From: Gremmenia infestans
Lineage: Eukaryota; Ascomycota; Leotiomycetes; Helotiales; Hamatocanthoscyphaceae
Assembly (NCBI GenBank): GCA_032629725.1
Contig: JAFEVB010000029.1
Location: 558,001-622,000 of the forward strand
Length of the DNA: 64,000 bases
Direction of reading: 5' to 3'
Shown: positions 36,637 to 48,745 of the stretch, piece after piece
Position numbering within the stretch: the stretch's first letter is position 1
Layout: the number at the start of each line of letters is the position of its first letter
The notes under the pieces: generated by a model
Seen by the model: only the letters and a program-made list of their open reading frames with translations
Told to the model about the DNA's origin: nothing
Databases searched by the model: none
Program-made: the position numbers and the translations under genes

Positions 36637-38637
36637 ATGTTTACCCCGCAACTTGTTGATGACGACGACAGTGGTAGTAAGAAAGCACCTGCTTCCACTT
36701 CTACGGTCCTCGAAGGCGATGGTGGTGGTGGTGCTCGGGAGGCTTTGAATGGGGATAGGGATGAGGATGGGGATTCCGAGAATGTTTTAAGGGATGGGTT
36801 GGAGGGGAAGTTGGTGAGGAAGATTGATTTGAGACTTTGTACGATTGCGGGGATATTGTGTAGTTTGAATTTGCTGGATTCGGGGATTATTAGCAGTGCG
36901 TCTGTTACGAGTATTTTTGCGGATTTGGGATTGGGGGTTGGTGATCGATATGTGAGTTTTGCTTTTCTTTTCTCATCTCATTTTCCGTGGCGGTGGTGCG
37001 CTTGGCGGGGGGTGGGGTTTAGAAAGTTAGGATATCAAGGTGCGAGGGAGAATTGAGTCGCTTTTGACCCATGTATGGGGGGGGGGTTGGAGCAGGTGGA
37101 AAGGAAGGAAAGCTTGTATATCTTCATTTTTCTACTCGCTGACGATGAGAATAGTCTGTTGCGATATTGGTATACACGGTTGCGAGTGTGACTTTCCAGT
37201 TACCCGCTACGATTGCAGTGAGGATGCTGGGGCCACGAGTGATGTTCTCGTTCATCACTGTGTCATTTGGACTTATTACTATGGTAATTCATAACCACGG
37301 ATAAAAAGTGCGAGCCCTGCTGATCTGAGCAGTGTACCGCTTTCGTAACAACATGGAAGCAAATGATCGGACTCAGAATTCTCCTTGGTATTATGCAAAG
37401 CGCCATATTCCCTGGACTTAGCTATCTTATAAGCACATGGTAGTATGTCGCCGGGATGCATCTCATTGCCATTCTAGAGCACTGCCAAACAAGTAAAGCT
37501 AACTCATTGTTTTCTCTAGCACTCGCAAAGAACAGCAGCTTCGATATGCATTCCTGCAGTCTGGAGAAGTGACTGTTGTGGGCTTGGGAGGGTTCATGAA
37601 CTTTGGCTTGAATCACCTTAACGGTAAGGGAGGACTCGCTGGGTGGAGGTGGATGTTTCTGGTCCAAGGAATCATTGCCATCGGTAAGTCCCCCGAGGGT
37701 GCCATATCTTCATCGCTGACGTTCTAGTCATTGGCTTTGCCACCTACTTCTGGATTGTGGACTTCCCAGAGAACTCACACAAGAGCTTCCGCTTCCTCAC
37801 ATCGGAAGAGCAGGCTCTTGCTGAGACTCGTATCACGGATGATCGAGGTGATGTGAAGGCTGAACCTTTTGCTTTGAGAAGTTGTCTTGTTCATTTCCTG
37901 GATGTAAAGATATATGGCTTTTGTTGTTTGTTCTTCCTTTTGAATCTCGTTTCCACCAGGTGAGTCCAGTCTCGCAACAAACCGGATGATACAATACTCT
38001 TAGGCTTTCCTAGAACAGCCTCTCACAACTTCCGAGATACTTTCGATGAATAAATGCTGACTATACATTCAACAGTCTCTCATACTTCCTGCCCATCATC
38101 CTTCAATCAGGCATGGGATTCTCGTCTGATCAGGCAATCCTTCTCGCGGCGCCGCCTTATTTCTACTCCGTTATACCCGTGATAATATCTTCTATCGTGG
38201 GTGATAGATACCAACTCCGTGGTCTGGTCATTACTTTCAACTGCATCTGCACCGTGGTCGGGTTCAGTATGCTCGGATTCGCCTCTCAGGTCACAGTTCG
38301 ATATGTAGGAACGTATCTTGCAACTGGAGCCTATGTGAGCAACTGGGCAGCAATGAACGCATACCAGGCATCAAACATTGTAGGACAATGGAAACGCGCA
38401 ACCTTCGCGGCTGCAATCACAGCTTGTAATGGGCTCGGCGGTATCGCTGGAAGCTTCATTGTAAGACAAAATGAAGCCCCGAGATACATCACTGCAATAT
38501 GGGTCAGCATTGGATCTCATATTCTCATCATTTGTATTGTTGCAGCATTCTCGCTGTACTTCTGGTACGCGAATGGCCAGCAAAGGAAGGGAAAACAGTT
38601 GCTCGAAAGAACAATGGACTTTAGATATACTTATTAA
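36637..38637 (+). CDS. MFS transporter, allantoate/vitamin permease (Dal5) family
   Basis: Exons 36637-36951, 37155-37283, 37333-37442, 37520-37683, 37728-37959 and 38076-38637 join to 503 residues. The acidic, Gly-rich N terminus (about 1-65) is cytosolic. About twelve membrane segments follow. Anion:cation symporter family traits include LCTIAGILCSLNLLDSG, the MFS loop AVRMLGPR, QSAIFPGLSYLISTWY before KEQQLRYAFLQSGE, and the C-terminal GLGGIAGSFIVRQNEAPRY. Substrates of this family include allantoate, nicotinate, pantothenate and biotin; none can be chosen here. The first intron (36952-37154, 203 bases) is unusually long for this window. I chose exon 2's acceptor because it restores a membrane helix. 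Confidence 0.85.
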
Positions 38638-39326
38638 GGATCTATTTGGGAGGCAAGAATGGAATGTTTTTAAACATCTGAAACGCTTTGATCAGATCCG
38701 CAACCTCATGATCATACTCCGTAATCCTATCATGCGATGTGACTTTCTTAATTCAATTTGATATCATGCCAAAGGCCAATTATTAGATGCTGTATGAATT
38801 TATAATTACTCTGCTTCTGTGGCACATTTCCAAAGTCGAAATTGTGCAAAATAAAGTCTGTCCATAGTCTCTATTGCTGCTCTTCCGAGATTCAGTGACG
38901 TTGTGGTTGATGGAATCGAGTCCAAGCCAAGCCAAGTCACCTTACGGGCCGAGCCTGGAATTATACGGCGTGGGGTGAGAACCATTCATGCACTTCCCAT
39001 CTCCAGCTGCTGTACTGTAATCCGATTGTGCAAACCGACCTTCCACAACTTCTTCCACAGCTCCCAGCATCATATCTTGCCGAGTATTCTTCGAGCCGTG
39101 CCAGAATATTCATCCCTAAAGCTCAGCTTCTCACACTACTTCTCACCTCCTCGGCTCTCTATAGCAACCCTAGAAGCTCCGGTTTCTCTATCGTCAACGC
39201 GGCCTTGAAGCTCAGGCGGACCGCCCGTAATTGCATGGGGCTATTCCACGACCGGTTCGCAGGACAGTAAACACCTCGAATCAACGACCGTGAGAGGCGC
39301 TGGGTGTGCCAGAAGAATCTCTGAAG
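38638..39326. other. Intergenic, permease to SLA1
   Basis: 689 bases, AT-rich at first, then the SLA1 leader. No gene or strong motif is supported. Confidence 0.55.
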
Positions 39327-42300
39327 ATGGGTTTCCTGGGTGTCTATAAGGCCGTCTACGACTACGAACCACAAGGAGAGTCCGAGCTTGCGATCACCGA
39401 GGGAGATATACTCTATGTGCTGGAGAAGAGTGGAGAGGATGACTGGTGGAGAGCAAAGAAGAAGGCATCTGGGGATGATGATGATGAGCCTGTTGGCTTA
39501 ATCCCCAACAATTACATTGAAGAGGTCAGTGACAAATGGTGGTGCATGGCTACAGAATTACGGCTGCCCTGGATCTTATGATTGCATGAGTATTCCGATG
39601 CGCCACTACAAAGAAGCTTGATCTTGTAAAGCTCAAACTGACTGATTATATCTTAGGCCCCCCCTCAAACGCACGCCCGCGCGCTGTACGATTATACCAG
39701 GCAGACTGACGAGGAGCTCTCGTTTACTGAAGATGCACGACTCGAAGTCTTCGATTCCTCCGACCCGGATTGGATATTGGTCGGGCTGGATGGGGAATAT
39801 GGATTTGCGCCAGCGAACTACATCGAATTGAACGACGAAGAGACATCCGCCGCTGAACCCGCACCACCAAGTCTCCCAAGGCGGCCTCCACAGCCTCGGG
39901 TAGCAGAGGAGCCCGAACCCCCTAGCAGTCCAATCCACAGCCCGGCAGCAAATTTGGCAAATATAATGAACCAGCGAAAGGTATCTGCGCCTGCAGCGAG
40001 GCCGATACCTGCTCCTCCTCGACAACAGTTCACCCCTGAGGCTTCAGACGAAGATGAACCTCCCACGCCAATGTTACCAGCTCGGCCTGGCTCTCAGATT
40101 CAAGCTAGAGCCCCGGAACCTATAGATGTACATGCTTCAAGGGGCTCAGTATCCCCAATAGGAGTCACAGCGTCTCCGCCATACAACCGAGCTTCTCATA
40201 GGAGCATTGACGATGAAATGGCCTATTCATCTCCTGGCGGATTCCACATGTATAATATCAATGAAATGGTATCCGTCATGGGTAAGCGAAAGAAGATGCC
40301 AACAACGTTGGGAATTAATTCTGCTACTGGTATAATTATGATCGCCCCCGAGAAGGCTCGAGATGGCCCAGAGCAGAAGTGGACCGCCGAGAAAATGACA
40401 CACTACTCGATTGAGGGAAAGCACGTCTTTCTTGAGTTGGTACGGCCGAGCAAAAGCGTGGACTTTCATGCCGGAGCGAAAGATACTGCCCAGGAGATTG
40501 TCAGTGCTCTAGGTGATATTGCTGGTGCCGTTAGGGCGGAAGGTTTGAAAGATATAATAATGGCAGGCTCAGGTCAAACACAGAAGAAAGGGCAAGTTCT
40601 TTATGACTTTATGGCACAGGGCGAAGACGAGGTTACGGTCGCTATTGGGGATGAGGTTATTGTGATTGACGATACGAAGAGCGAGGAATGGTGGCAAGTA
40701 CGACGTCTTAGGAATGGAAGTGAAGGTGTTGTTCCGAGCAGTTATATCGAGATTACGGGAACGATATCTACGCCAAGTACAAGTGGTCTCAACGCGGGCC
40801 GATCATTGAAAGACCAGAACCGACTCGAGGAGGAACGACTGGCGAAAGAATCTTTGAAAGCAGCACGGAGAGAGGAGGATATACCCGAAAGGGGCTCCAG
40901 TTTGTCTGCTGGAGATAGTAGTAATAATCATGGACAACACAGAGGCAGACGTGAAAGTAGTCGACCCGATCAAAACTCTCGAGCTTCTAAATCTAGTAAG
41001 CATAAACCCTCGGCTGTTTATTGATATACTAATCCCATAGAACCCGATCCTTCGAAAGTCAGAACATGGACCGATAGATCGAAATCCTTTAGCGTTGAAG
41101 CGCAATTTTTGGCATTAAAGGATGGTAAAATTAATCTTCATAAAATGAACGGCGTTAAGATCGCCGTTCCTGTTGTTAAAATGTCGGTTGAGGATCTGGA
41201 ATATGTTGAACGAATGACAGGAATATCTCTCGATGAGGATAAACCGTTATCGAATATCAAGAAGAACCAACGGGCACGAGCAGACAGGTCTCGGGATGGT
41301 GACTCTCCTGTGGGTGCTTCGATTGAACGTTCAAAGCAGCCAGAATACGACTGGTTCCAGTTCTTCCTTTCCTGCGACGTTCAAGTTGGACTTTGCGAAC
41401 GATATGCCCAAGCTTTCGCCAAGGATTCCATGGATGAGAGTGTTCTGCCCGATATTGATGCCACAGTGCTCCGAACCCTTGGCTTACGCGAGGGTGATAT
41501 CATCAAGGTTATGAGGTTTCTCGACAAAAAATACGCACGTACAGGAGGTAAACGCAGCGTTAGTTTTGGAGGTGAAGAAGTCATGGATGGCGAGTCAGGC
41601 GGTATTTTTGCTGGTCCAGGAGGTGCTCTTAGGAACAATACTCGGAAAGGTCGCCCAGCACCTACAGTCCAAACTAGCGATGTTGTGGACCCCAAAGCAT
41701 TCTCTCAGGAACCGAAGGAGAAGGCTCATGAAGGAGTGGCAACACCACTTGCATCTGTGCCTACGCCCACCCAGAAGGATGTGGTGAGAAATGGATTTGA
41801 CGATGATGCCTGGGACGTCAAGCCCTCAAAACAACAATTCCAAGCTACCGCCAGTCAACCTGCCCAGCCGGTTCGGCCTACGGCCCCTGCTCAAGTACCA
41901 GCTATGACTGGATCCATGCAAGAATTGTCACTTCTTGATAAGCCTTTGGAACCTGCGAGAGCACAGCCCACACCTCCACAACCCCCAATTATACAACAGC
42001 CACCACAGCCACAACCCCAACCTCAGGCTCAAGGCCCGCCACCTGTAGTGCCCTCAATGTTTACTGGCATTGGAAATCAACAAACCGGTCTCCCACCACA
42101 GCAGACTGGTGCACCTAACAATCTATTCAACCCACAGGGTTCGCAGCTGGGCATAGCTCGTGCAAGGCCTTCGCCCGGTCAATTTCAACCCCAGAGTCAA
42201 AGCGGGCTGATGATCCCCGCTCCACCTACTCGTCCTCTCTCTGCACCTCAGGCAAATCAACAGAGTGGGTTCTCGTTACCTCCGCTACAAGCACAAACCA

Positions 42301-42946
42301 CTGGAATGCAGACATCAGCAGGCTTTCAGCAACCTAACATTGCTCCTCCCGGTCAAAGCCTCAACGAGATCCAAATGCGCCAACAATACACCGCGCAGAA
42401 TAACATGGGCATGATGAACCAACCTCAGAACTTCAATCAGTTCAACAATGGCACAGCGCCGATTGGATACCAATATCCCATGCCGTCAGGAGCGCCCCAG
42501 CAGAACTTCATGAATAATGGAACCAGCCCATTTGCAGATCCGCGATCTCAGCAATTTACTCCCATTCAAAACCAGCCTACGGGAATGCCAGGGCCTTTCC
42601 AACCACAGCAACAATACCCCCAAGCCACTGGAGTCAATTCTTTCCTGCCTCCCGCTTTGCAGCCCACGCCCACAGGTGTGCAACAACCGCAAAACGGCTT
42701 CAATTCTTTCATCCCACCCCCGGTTCCGCCTATTCCTCAGCAACAGACCACAGCGCCTCTGATTCCCCAGAAAACTGGCCCACCCCCGCCAGTAAGATTC
42801 GGTGTCACGGGTGATACAAAGAAGCTAATGCCCCAAGCGACGGGGCGCAGAGCAAACCTCTCGCAAGCCAGTAAGTAACCCAACATTTGATGTATGAACT
42901 CCTCTAATAATAGAATCCAGCTCCGCAAAACCCTTTTGGATTCTAG
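39327..42946 (+). CDS. SLA1: Actin-patch endocytic adaptor Sla1
   Basis: Couples cargo and clathrin coat to Arp2/3-driven actin assembly. Exons 39327-39524, 39657-40995, 41041-42870 and 42921-42946 give 1130 residues. SH3 domains lie at about 1-66 (ALYDYEP-like VYDYEPQGESELAI), 70-125 (ALYDYTRQTDEELSF) and 360-420 (VLYDFMAQGEDEV). SHD1 spans the second intron (KVRTWTDRSKSFSVEAQFLA); a SAM-like SHD2 (YDWFQFFLSCDVQVGLCERY) follows. The Gln/Pro-rich C terminus contains repeated LxxQxTG sites, known in yeast as Prk1/Ark1 kinase targets. The final exon of 26 bases encodes the ending PQNPFGF, an NPF motif able to bind EH proteins such as the EDE1 product also in this window. Confidence 0.95.
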
Positions 42947-44035
42947 GACGTGGGGTGTGTACATACGTCGTAGGCTAGCGTTGGTTTTGTAGAATAGGCA
43001 TAGTTGAACATTAAGATGTTAATAATCCACTTCTTGAGTTGCTAGTGCCTTTGCTTCCTCATGACCTCAATTTTAGTAGGCTTGGTGTGTTATTATTTCT
43101 GTTCCTAGACTTGCATACAACTACCTCCTAGCAGAAAGACCCTGCCTAATTCCTTCCTGTCATTGATCTTCGACCTATTCCAATGTTTGATATCTATTAA
43201 TCAGCCCTTCCTTCTTCGCTTGCTTGAGATGATTCGAAGAAATCTAAAAGGAAAGACCAACAATCTCTATGCTCCAGTTTTTCTTTGTTTCATGTTGCGA
43301 GATGGTGATCTCTCGTCGGATCGTCACTTCCGTTGATCTCCAAACAATGTCCCGTCACAGAGCCTTCTCTGCACAGACTTTACCAGGAACCACCTTGCAA
43401 TTCGAAGTTTATATTGATGTGCTGTTAAACCGTGCGAGTGAGGCTGAGCTGCTTCTTTGTTTGACTAGTAATTCGAAGTCCAATGGCTTGTCCGTGCTCG
43501 GAAGTTTCGCAACGGGCTGTGGCTTCACGGCCTCAAGCACGAGATGTTGCAAGGTGACATTTAGCTAGCTGCATCCACCTCCTACCACCCAATTGTATTT
43601 CATCCCTTAGTATGCTGGCTTTGGACGAAACACTCCCTCTTGTATTTCCTTCGTCCGAAGATGATTGCCGACATCCCATAAAGCGCAATGCTTTCTGTAC
43701 AGTACATTACTCAGAGACAACTCCACTGAGGTCTCAGTTCTGCGGATGCAAGAGGGGTTTCGGTTGAGATGGACAGCGGATCGAAGTCCCAAACGTCCCC
43801 AGTGCGATTGAACGTTTGGGATGGCCAGCGCAAGGATACCTCGGGATCTCCCCGATATGATGATCTCTGATCTTAGTATCGAGCTGGATATAAGGACCCA
43901 TCCTCTGCATTCTCCGCTGGACAACACACTCACTTCCCACATATCTTCGCTTCACCATAGGACTTGACGTCTATCCATATCTAAACAGCTCTTTCTTACA
44001 TCGTTTTTATTTATCTGCCCCCATTCATAACCATC
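42947..44035. other. Intergenic, SLA1 to repeat-protein gene
   Basis: 1.09 kb with no supported gene. The last 100 bases are pyrimidine-rich leader (TTTCTTACATCG, CCCCATTCATAACC) before the start at 44036. A short frame near 43269 has no domain signal. Confidence 0.55.
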
Positions 44036-46181
44036 ATGCGTGGACAGACCTTCTCTTCTTACGCGCTGGCCGCATTCGTCCTCACGGCGCACGCAGCTCC
44101 ACTCGTAGCCAGAAACGGCGATATTCTTGCCGCGAGGGGTTTCAATACCGGAAAGGCTGCCGTGGTAGTGGTTGGCAAGGAATTCGGACGTCGTCAGGCT
44201 TCGGCAACAAAGTCGGCGGCAGGTGCAGCAAAGGCTACTACTCCTGCGGACCTTCCAGGATGGTACTGTAGTTATTCTATCAAGCTACGAGAGTATATGC
44301 TAACAAGAACAAAGCCCAGCAGCCAAAGCGGGCGCAGCGGCGCAAGTACCTCTTTTCTTCTCTTGCTTCAAGAGTTTATTTTGAGAATATCTCAAACGCT
44401 CTAGGTATTCCTGATGAGATCAATGCTAACTTATGACGGTCTGCAGAGCAGGAAATGGGGCCGGTGCAGCCGCGAGTTCGGGAAAGGCGTCAGCGAAAGC
44501 TACGAAATCGGCAGCAGCTGGAGGTGAGATATAGAGAACTTTTATAGTCATCTCTGGCACGCTTTCGAAAGAATAAATCAAGAATCCTTGACCTTTAGAA
44601 TGTCTTGCAGCTTTTGATTAATCAGAAAAAGTCAAAGCAGCTTGAAATAAAAGCTAACTCCTTGTTCCCCGACAGCGGCGGCAAGCACTGCAAAAGCCGC
44701 AGCTCCCGAAGCAGGTGGCAATTCTACCACTTTTACAGCAGGAAATGTTGAGGAGAGAGCTGCTCCATTAGGGTGTGATCCTTCCAAGGTAAGATTCCAT
44801 CCATGTGTCTTGGTTTGAACGATACTAATGAACACTATAGCCGCAAATTGAAGCAGCGAATACTACCTCCTCAACACCTACCAAATCACCTAAACGTGCT
44901 CGGTCAGCTGCGAAGGGAGCTGCGAGCAGTGCTGCAGCCTCCGACCCACTTTCTGGCCTGCTTGGTATGTTGATGAACCCGAGTCTACCATTTATGTTCT
45001 TGAGTTTGAATATGTTCTAATATGGAGAAGGTGGTGCTACAGGTGGAGCGGGTAAGTTCACTTTCTCATTAGACTGCTCAGAAACGCTTGCTAACTCTCT
45101 TACTGTAGCCGGTGCTAATCCCCTTTCAGCGTTGCTCGGTGGAGGTATGTGACTCAACAGCAATAAATACAGCTTCTAATATGCAACTAGCTGGCGGTAC
45201 TGGAGCAACTGGAGCAGGAGGAACAGGTTAGTTTCACGTTCTCCTCTTTGAAGCCTTGAGACTTTTGCTGATATTTCTAGCCGGTGCTGATCCTCTTGCA
45301 GCCTTGACTGGAGCACTTGGGGGCGCGGGAGGTAAATCACCACGGTTTGGGCAGATTAATATCAAAATGGCTGACCGAGCTCTTTAGGAGCAGCAGGAGG
45401 CGCTGGTGGGGCAGGTTAGTCCGTCTTTCTTACATCTATCGGAAACTTGAAGTGTCAAGAAACAACCTTCTGTGAATGACCCATCGGAGTCTTTGAATCG
45501 AATAGTAGACATCTCATTGCAAAGCTCTACGTCTTTTTCACTTGAGATCGGGCATTGATTTGTCTTAGTATTCAGAGACTAAAGAGACTAAGAATAAATA
45601 ATGCTGACTCCCTTCTTAGCAAGCGCCAACCCCCTAGCCGGTTTGATTCCGCGCGCAACGACATCAGCAAAGGCAGCTGCTAGCAGCAAGGGTGCTGCTT
45701 CTGCTGATCCCTTGAGTAGTCTCCTTGGTACGCTACCTTCGAGATCTCTTCATGTATGACATAAGCTAAAACATGAACTAGGCAGTCTGACTGGCGGGGC
45801 AGGTGGTGCAGGTGGTGCTGGTTAGTTATTCCGCTGTAGTCCTCCAAAGGCACTTATTTCATGCACTGACACTCATTAGCTGGCGCAAATCCCCTTTCTA
45901 GCTTGACTGGCGCTTTGGGCGGCGCGGGTGGTAAGATTTTCACTTCCAAGAACTCTGTGAATTCGATACTAAATTCTTATTTAGGAGCAAGCGGTGCTGG
46001 TAAATAGCAGCATTCATTCCTACTCGGAACGTACTCGGACATGTACTGACAATTCTACTAGCCGCTGCGAACCCCCTCTCGAGTCTTACTGGGGCACTGG
46101 GTGGAGCTGGAGGTAAGCCATATCATACATTGAGATCACATCAAGAGAATCGTCTAACGGCGCCATTTAGGAGCCATTTGA
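44036..46181 (+). CDS. Secreted Gly/Ala-rich modular repeat protein, about 16 exons
   Basis: No known family recognised. Signal peptide MRGQTFSSYALAAFVLTAHA, then Arg-Arg and Lys-Arg sites (EFGRRQ, SPKRAR) like Kex2 cleavage points. Model exons: 44036-44262, 44320-44345, 44449-44523, 44676-44788, 44841-44964, 45031-45051, 45109-45144, 45191-45226, 45281-45331, 45388-45414, 45620-45727, 45782-45820, 45880-45930, 45985-45999, 46062-46112 and 46171-46181, in all 336 residues. The splicing of the first two introns is uncertain; the rest is well constrained. From exon 6 to 15 every exon is a multiple of three and every flanking intron is phase 1, splitting a G-first codon. Modules of the form AGANPLSSLTGALGGAG (exons 7, 9, 13, 15) alternate with Gly/Ala spacers (exons 8, 10, 12, 14), and exon 14 is 15 bases. 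A structural cell-wall or matrix role is an inference. Confidence 0.8.
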
Positions 46182-46424
46182 GGGCAGCATACGGTGGGGA
46201 CTTACTTGGGGGACTCTACCATGGAAGCGAGGACTTGAGCAATGCGAAGAAAAGTTGATGTTTCGTATGTATATATTTCCAGCTGAGCTGGCATTCTTAC
46301 ATACTTTCTTTATAAATGGAAACCGGTTGAAAAGACCTGATCTTAAAATTCTACTAGCACTGAATTGTTACTTCTATTGAAATGGAGTATGCTAGCAAGC
46401 TAAAAACCCTTCCTTAATCCCAGA

Positions 46425-47992
46425 TCATGACTTCTCGCTCCTAGCAACAATCCTCGCCTTGAAATTCTGCTGCTTCACCATCTGCCGATTTAGGCTCCTC
46501 AACTCCTCACTCTCATCAAGCACAAAATCAAAGTTCCTCAACAGCTGCGGCACCAACTTGCTAATCTCCAACAGACTGATATTTCTCCCAATACAAGCCC
46601 GGCTTCCCATGCCAAAGGGAAAGAAATACTTCTCGATCTCTCCTCCTCGGCCCTGTTCTTCGATCTCCAGCCAGCGCTCAGGTCGCCAAGTGTCAGCGTC
46701 AGGGCCGAAGACGGAAGTGTTGCGAGACGCTACCCAGGCATTGATACCCACATGCGCGTTGCCGGGGATGAAACGACCTGCTATTGTTGCTCCTTTGGGC
46801 GAGACAACTCGTGGCAATGGTAGACCGGTGGCGGGATGCATTCGGAGGGCTTCTTTGATTACTGCTTGCAGGTACGGCAGGTCTTGGGCTTCTTTGAAAG
46901 TAACAAAATCGGAAATCCGTCCCTCGCTCGCTGCGACATCCATCTCGGACTGGAGACGATGGTAAGACTGCGGGTTCTTCATGAGATGATAGAAGATGCT
47001 CGAGAGAGTGATGGCCGTTGTATCGCTCCCGGCGCCAATATTGGACCCGCAGATAATAATGAGATCGGCCCTGGTCATCTTCTGGGGGTTCTCTTCATGC
47101 GCGAGAAGAACTTTCGTCATGATATCCGGTGGTCCTTCACGGCTGACGTTCAGAGGGTCTTTCAATGCCTTGCTCCGAGTCTCTATTTGGCGTAACGTGT
47201 AATTTAAAACGTATCTAAAGCCTCCAGTATTCGGGAGCAAGGGGTAGAGAAATCTATGAATCCATGGAAAGATGCCAACGAAAGTGCCATACACGCCTCT
47301 GGCATCAATAGCTGCAAAGACACCTTCTTTGTCCTCGCCCGTATCTAGAAAGCCGAAACGGTTCCCAAAAGTGATTTCTCCAATCACGTCAAAAGCAAAG
47401 CATTGCAAGTAATGGTGCAAATTAATGGTTTCTCCAAGCTTCGCAAATTCACTGAGACGTTGAGACAACAGGGAGCTGCAATTGTTGACGAAAGGCTCAT
47501 ATCCTACGAGAGAGCTCATAGAATACACAGCAGAGAATTTCCGTCGTTGGGTTGCGTGTCTGTGTGGATCCCGTTCTGTGAAGAGCGATTGCAGCTCAGG
47601 AGAAGGGGGCACCCAAGCCGAATACCATGGCGCCTGCCATACTGATCAGCCTAGATGTCCCGTAGAATTTGAGACATGCCTGTTCTTACCTTTACAAAAG
47701 CGTTTCCATATCCATAGATGGTCCTCGCCGCCTCGTAATCATCGATTGAATACTCGCCGGGTGCAATACGGACAATGGGGCCATACTTCCTGTGCAATTC
47801 GATGTTTGTCTTCTCGAAACTGCCCTTGTAGATGGCGAAAAAGAACCAGAAGCGGGTGAACCGGGCAAGGAGCGGACCTGGGATGTCGCGCAGGGGATCA
47901 AGTATGAACTGGATGATGAGGATGGTGCCGTAGAAGCCACTGAGTAGCAGGAAGAGGCTGACCAGCGAGAGGTCGAGTATTGGCTGGAACAT
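46425..47992 (-). CDS. Cytochrome P450 monooxygenase
   Basis: Exons 47992-47690 and 47633-46425 give 503 residues. The N-terminal membrane anchor (SLVSLFLLLSGFYGTILII) precedes a proline-rich hinge (IPGPLLARF). The I-helix oxygen-activating motif is AGSDTT, the K-helix ExxR is EALR, and the heme loop is FPFGMGSRACIG with the cysteine thiolate at about residue 448. The acceptor was chosen inside TATGGCAG because it restores APWYSAW in frame. The sequence resembles fungal pisatin-demethylase-like and benzoate-type P450s, but clan and substrate cannot be fixed by reading. Neighbours do not include a synthase or other tailoring enzymes, so it looks like a solitary P450. Confidence 0.92.
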
Positions 47993-48745
47993 TGTAGAGA
48001 AGTTGATAAGGGAGGAGACTGGGTGGGTGTTCTTGTTTGTGAATATACGAAGAAAGAATGTGGAGAGAGATATTATATAGTAGCTATACTTCCCACGGGT
48101 CTCGGGACAATGAATGCAGAGTGTGATGGTTCCTTTTGCATTCACTGTACCACCTACATTAATCACCAAATTCAAGGTGCTATATGGCTGCCCAATGCCC
48201 TGGCTTCATTTGTTTTCTCAACGAAGACCCGGAAAGAACGGCACAAAGGGATGCGAGATTTCAACTTCTCTGCCGAACTACTTTGTACGACCTTCGTACA
48301 GTAAGGTGCGGTACTCACCACCAGAATCTCGGTGCGGATATAGTAGGCATCTGATCATTAATTGGCATTAATCAGCATCATGAATGCTAATGACCTGTGT
48401 GGTATTGTGGTACGGACCATCGAACTCTGAGGCTGTCCACGCTGTCAAGGCGCGGGGTAATGGGGCATGGGGCATGGGGCATGGGGACGCAAGGCAGCTG
48501 GACCGTAGAGAAACAATGGTATCCGAATTACCTCACTTTGTATAACACTGGTATATCTTGAATATCTTACATATCTCGAGTCGAAAGCCAGGGTATCAAA
48601 ACGAAGAGCAAATCGAGGAGCCCCTTGCACCAAACGCCCAATCTGGTTTATATATCCAGCTATGCCCTCTCGACTGTAGACGCCAATACCCGCATTTTCA
48701 TTTACCGTCGTAAATTCGTTATTGTGTTACAAAATTCCCGTCCAA
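47993..48745. other. Intergenic, P450 to sugar transporter
   Basis: 753 bases between two minus-strand genes, so it is the P450 promoter plus the transporter's... position reversed: the P450 start lies at its left edge and the transporter stop at its right edge. It contains the ATGGGGC tandem repeat at 48460-48487. No gene is supported. Confidence 0.55.
48460..48487. repeat. Short tandem repeat, ATGGGGC x4
   Basis: Four head-to-tail copies of a 7-base unit, the last imperfect. It lies in intergenic DNA upstream of the P450 and is likely to be variable in length. Confidence 0.85.

Noticed and set aside
44263..44448. Reading the second exon of the repeat gene as AAKAGAAA
   Set aside because: The composition fits, but this frame reaches the donor at 44346 in phase 0, which cannot be joined to the Ala-rich frame of exon 3. 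The alternative model keeps frame, though it remains uncertain.
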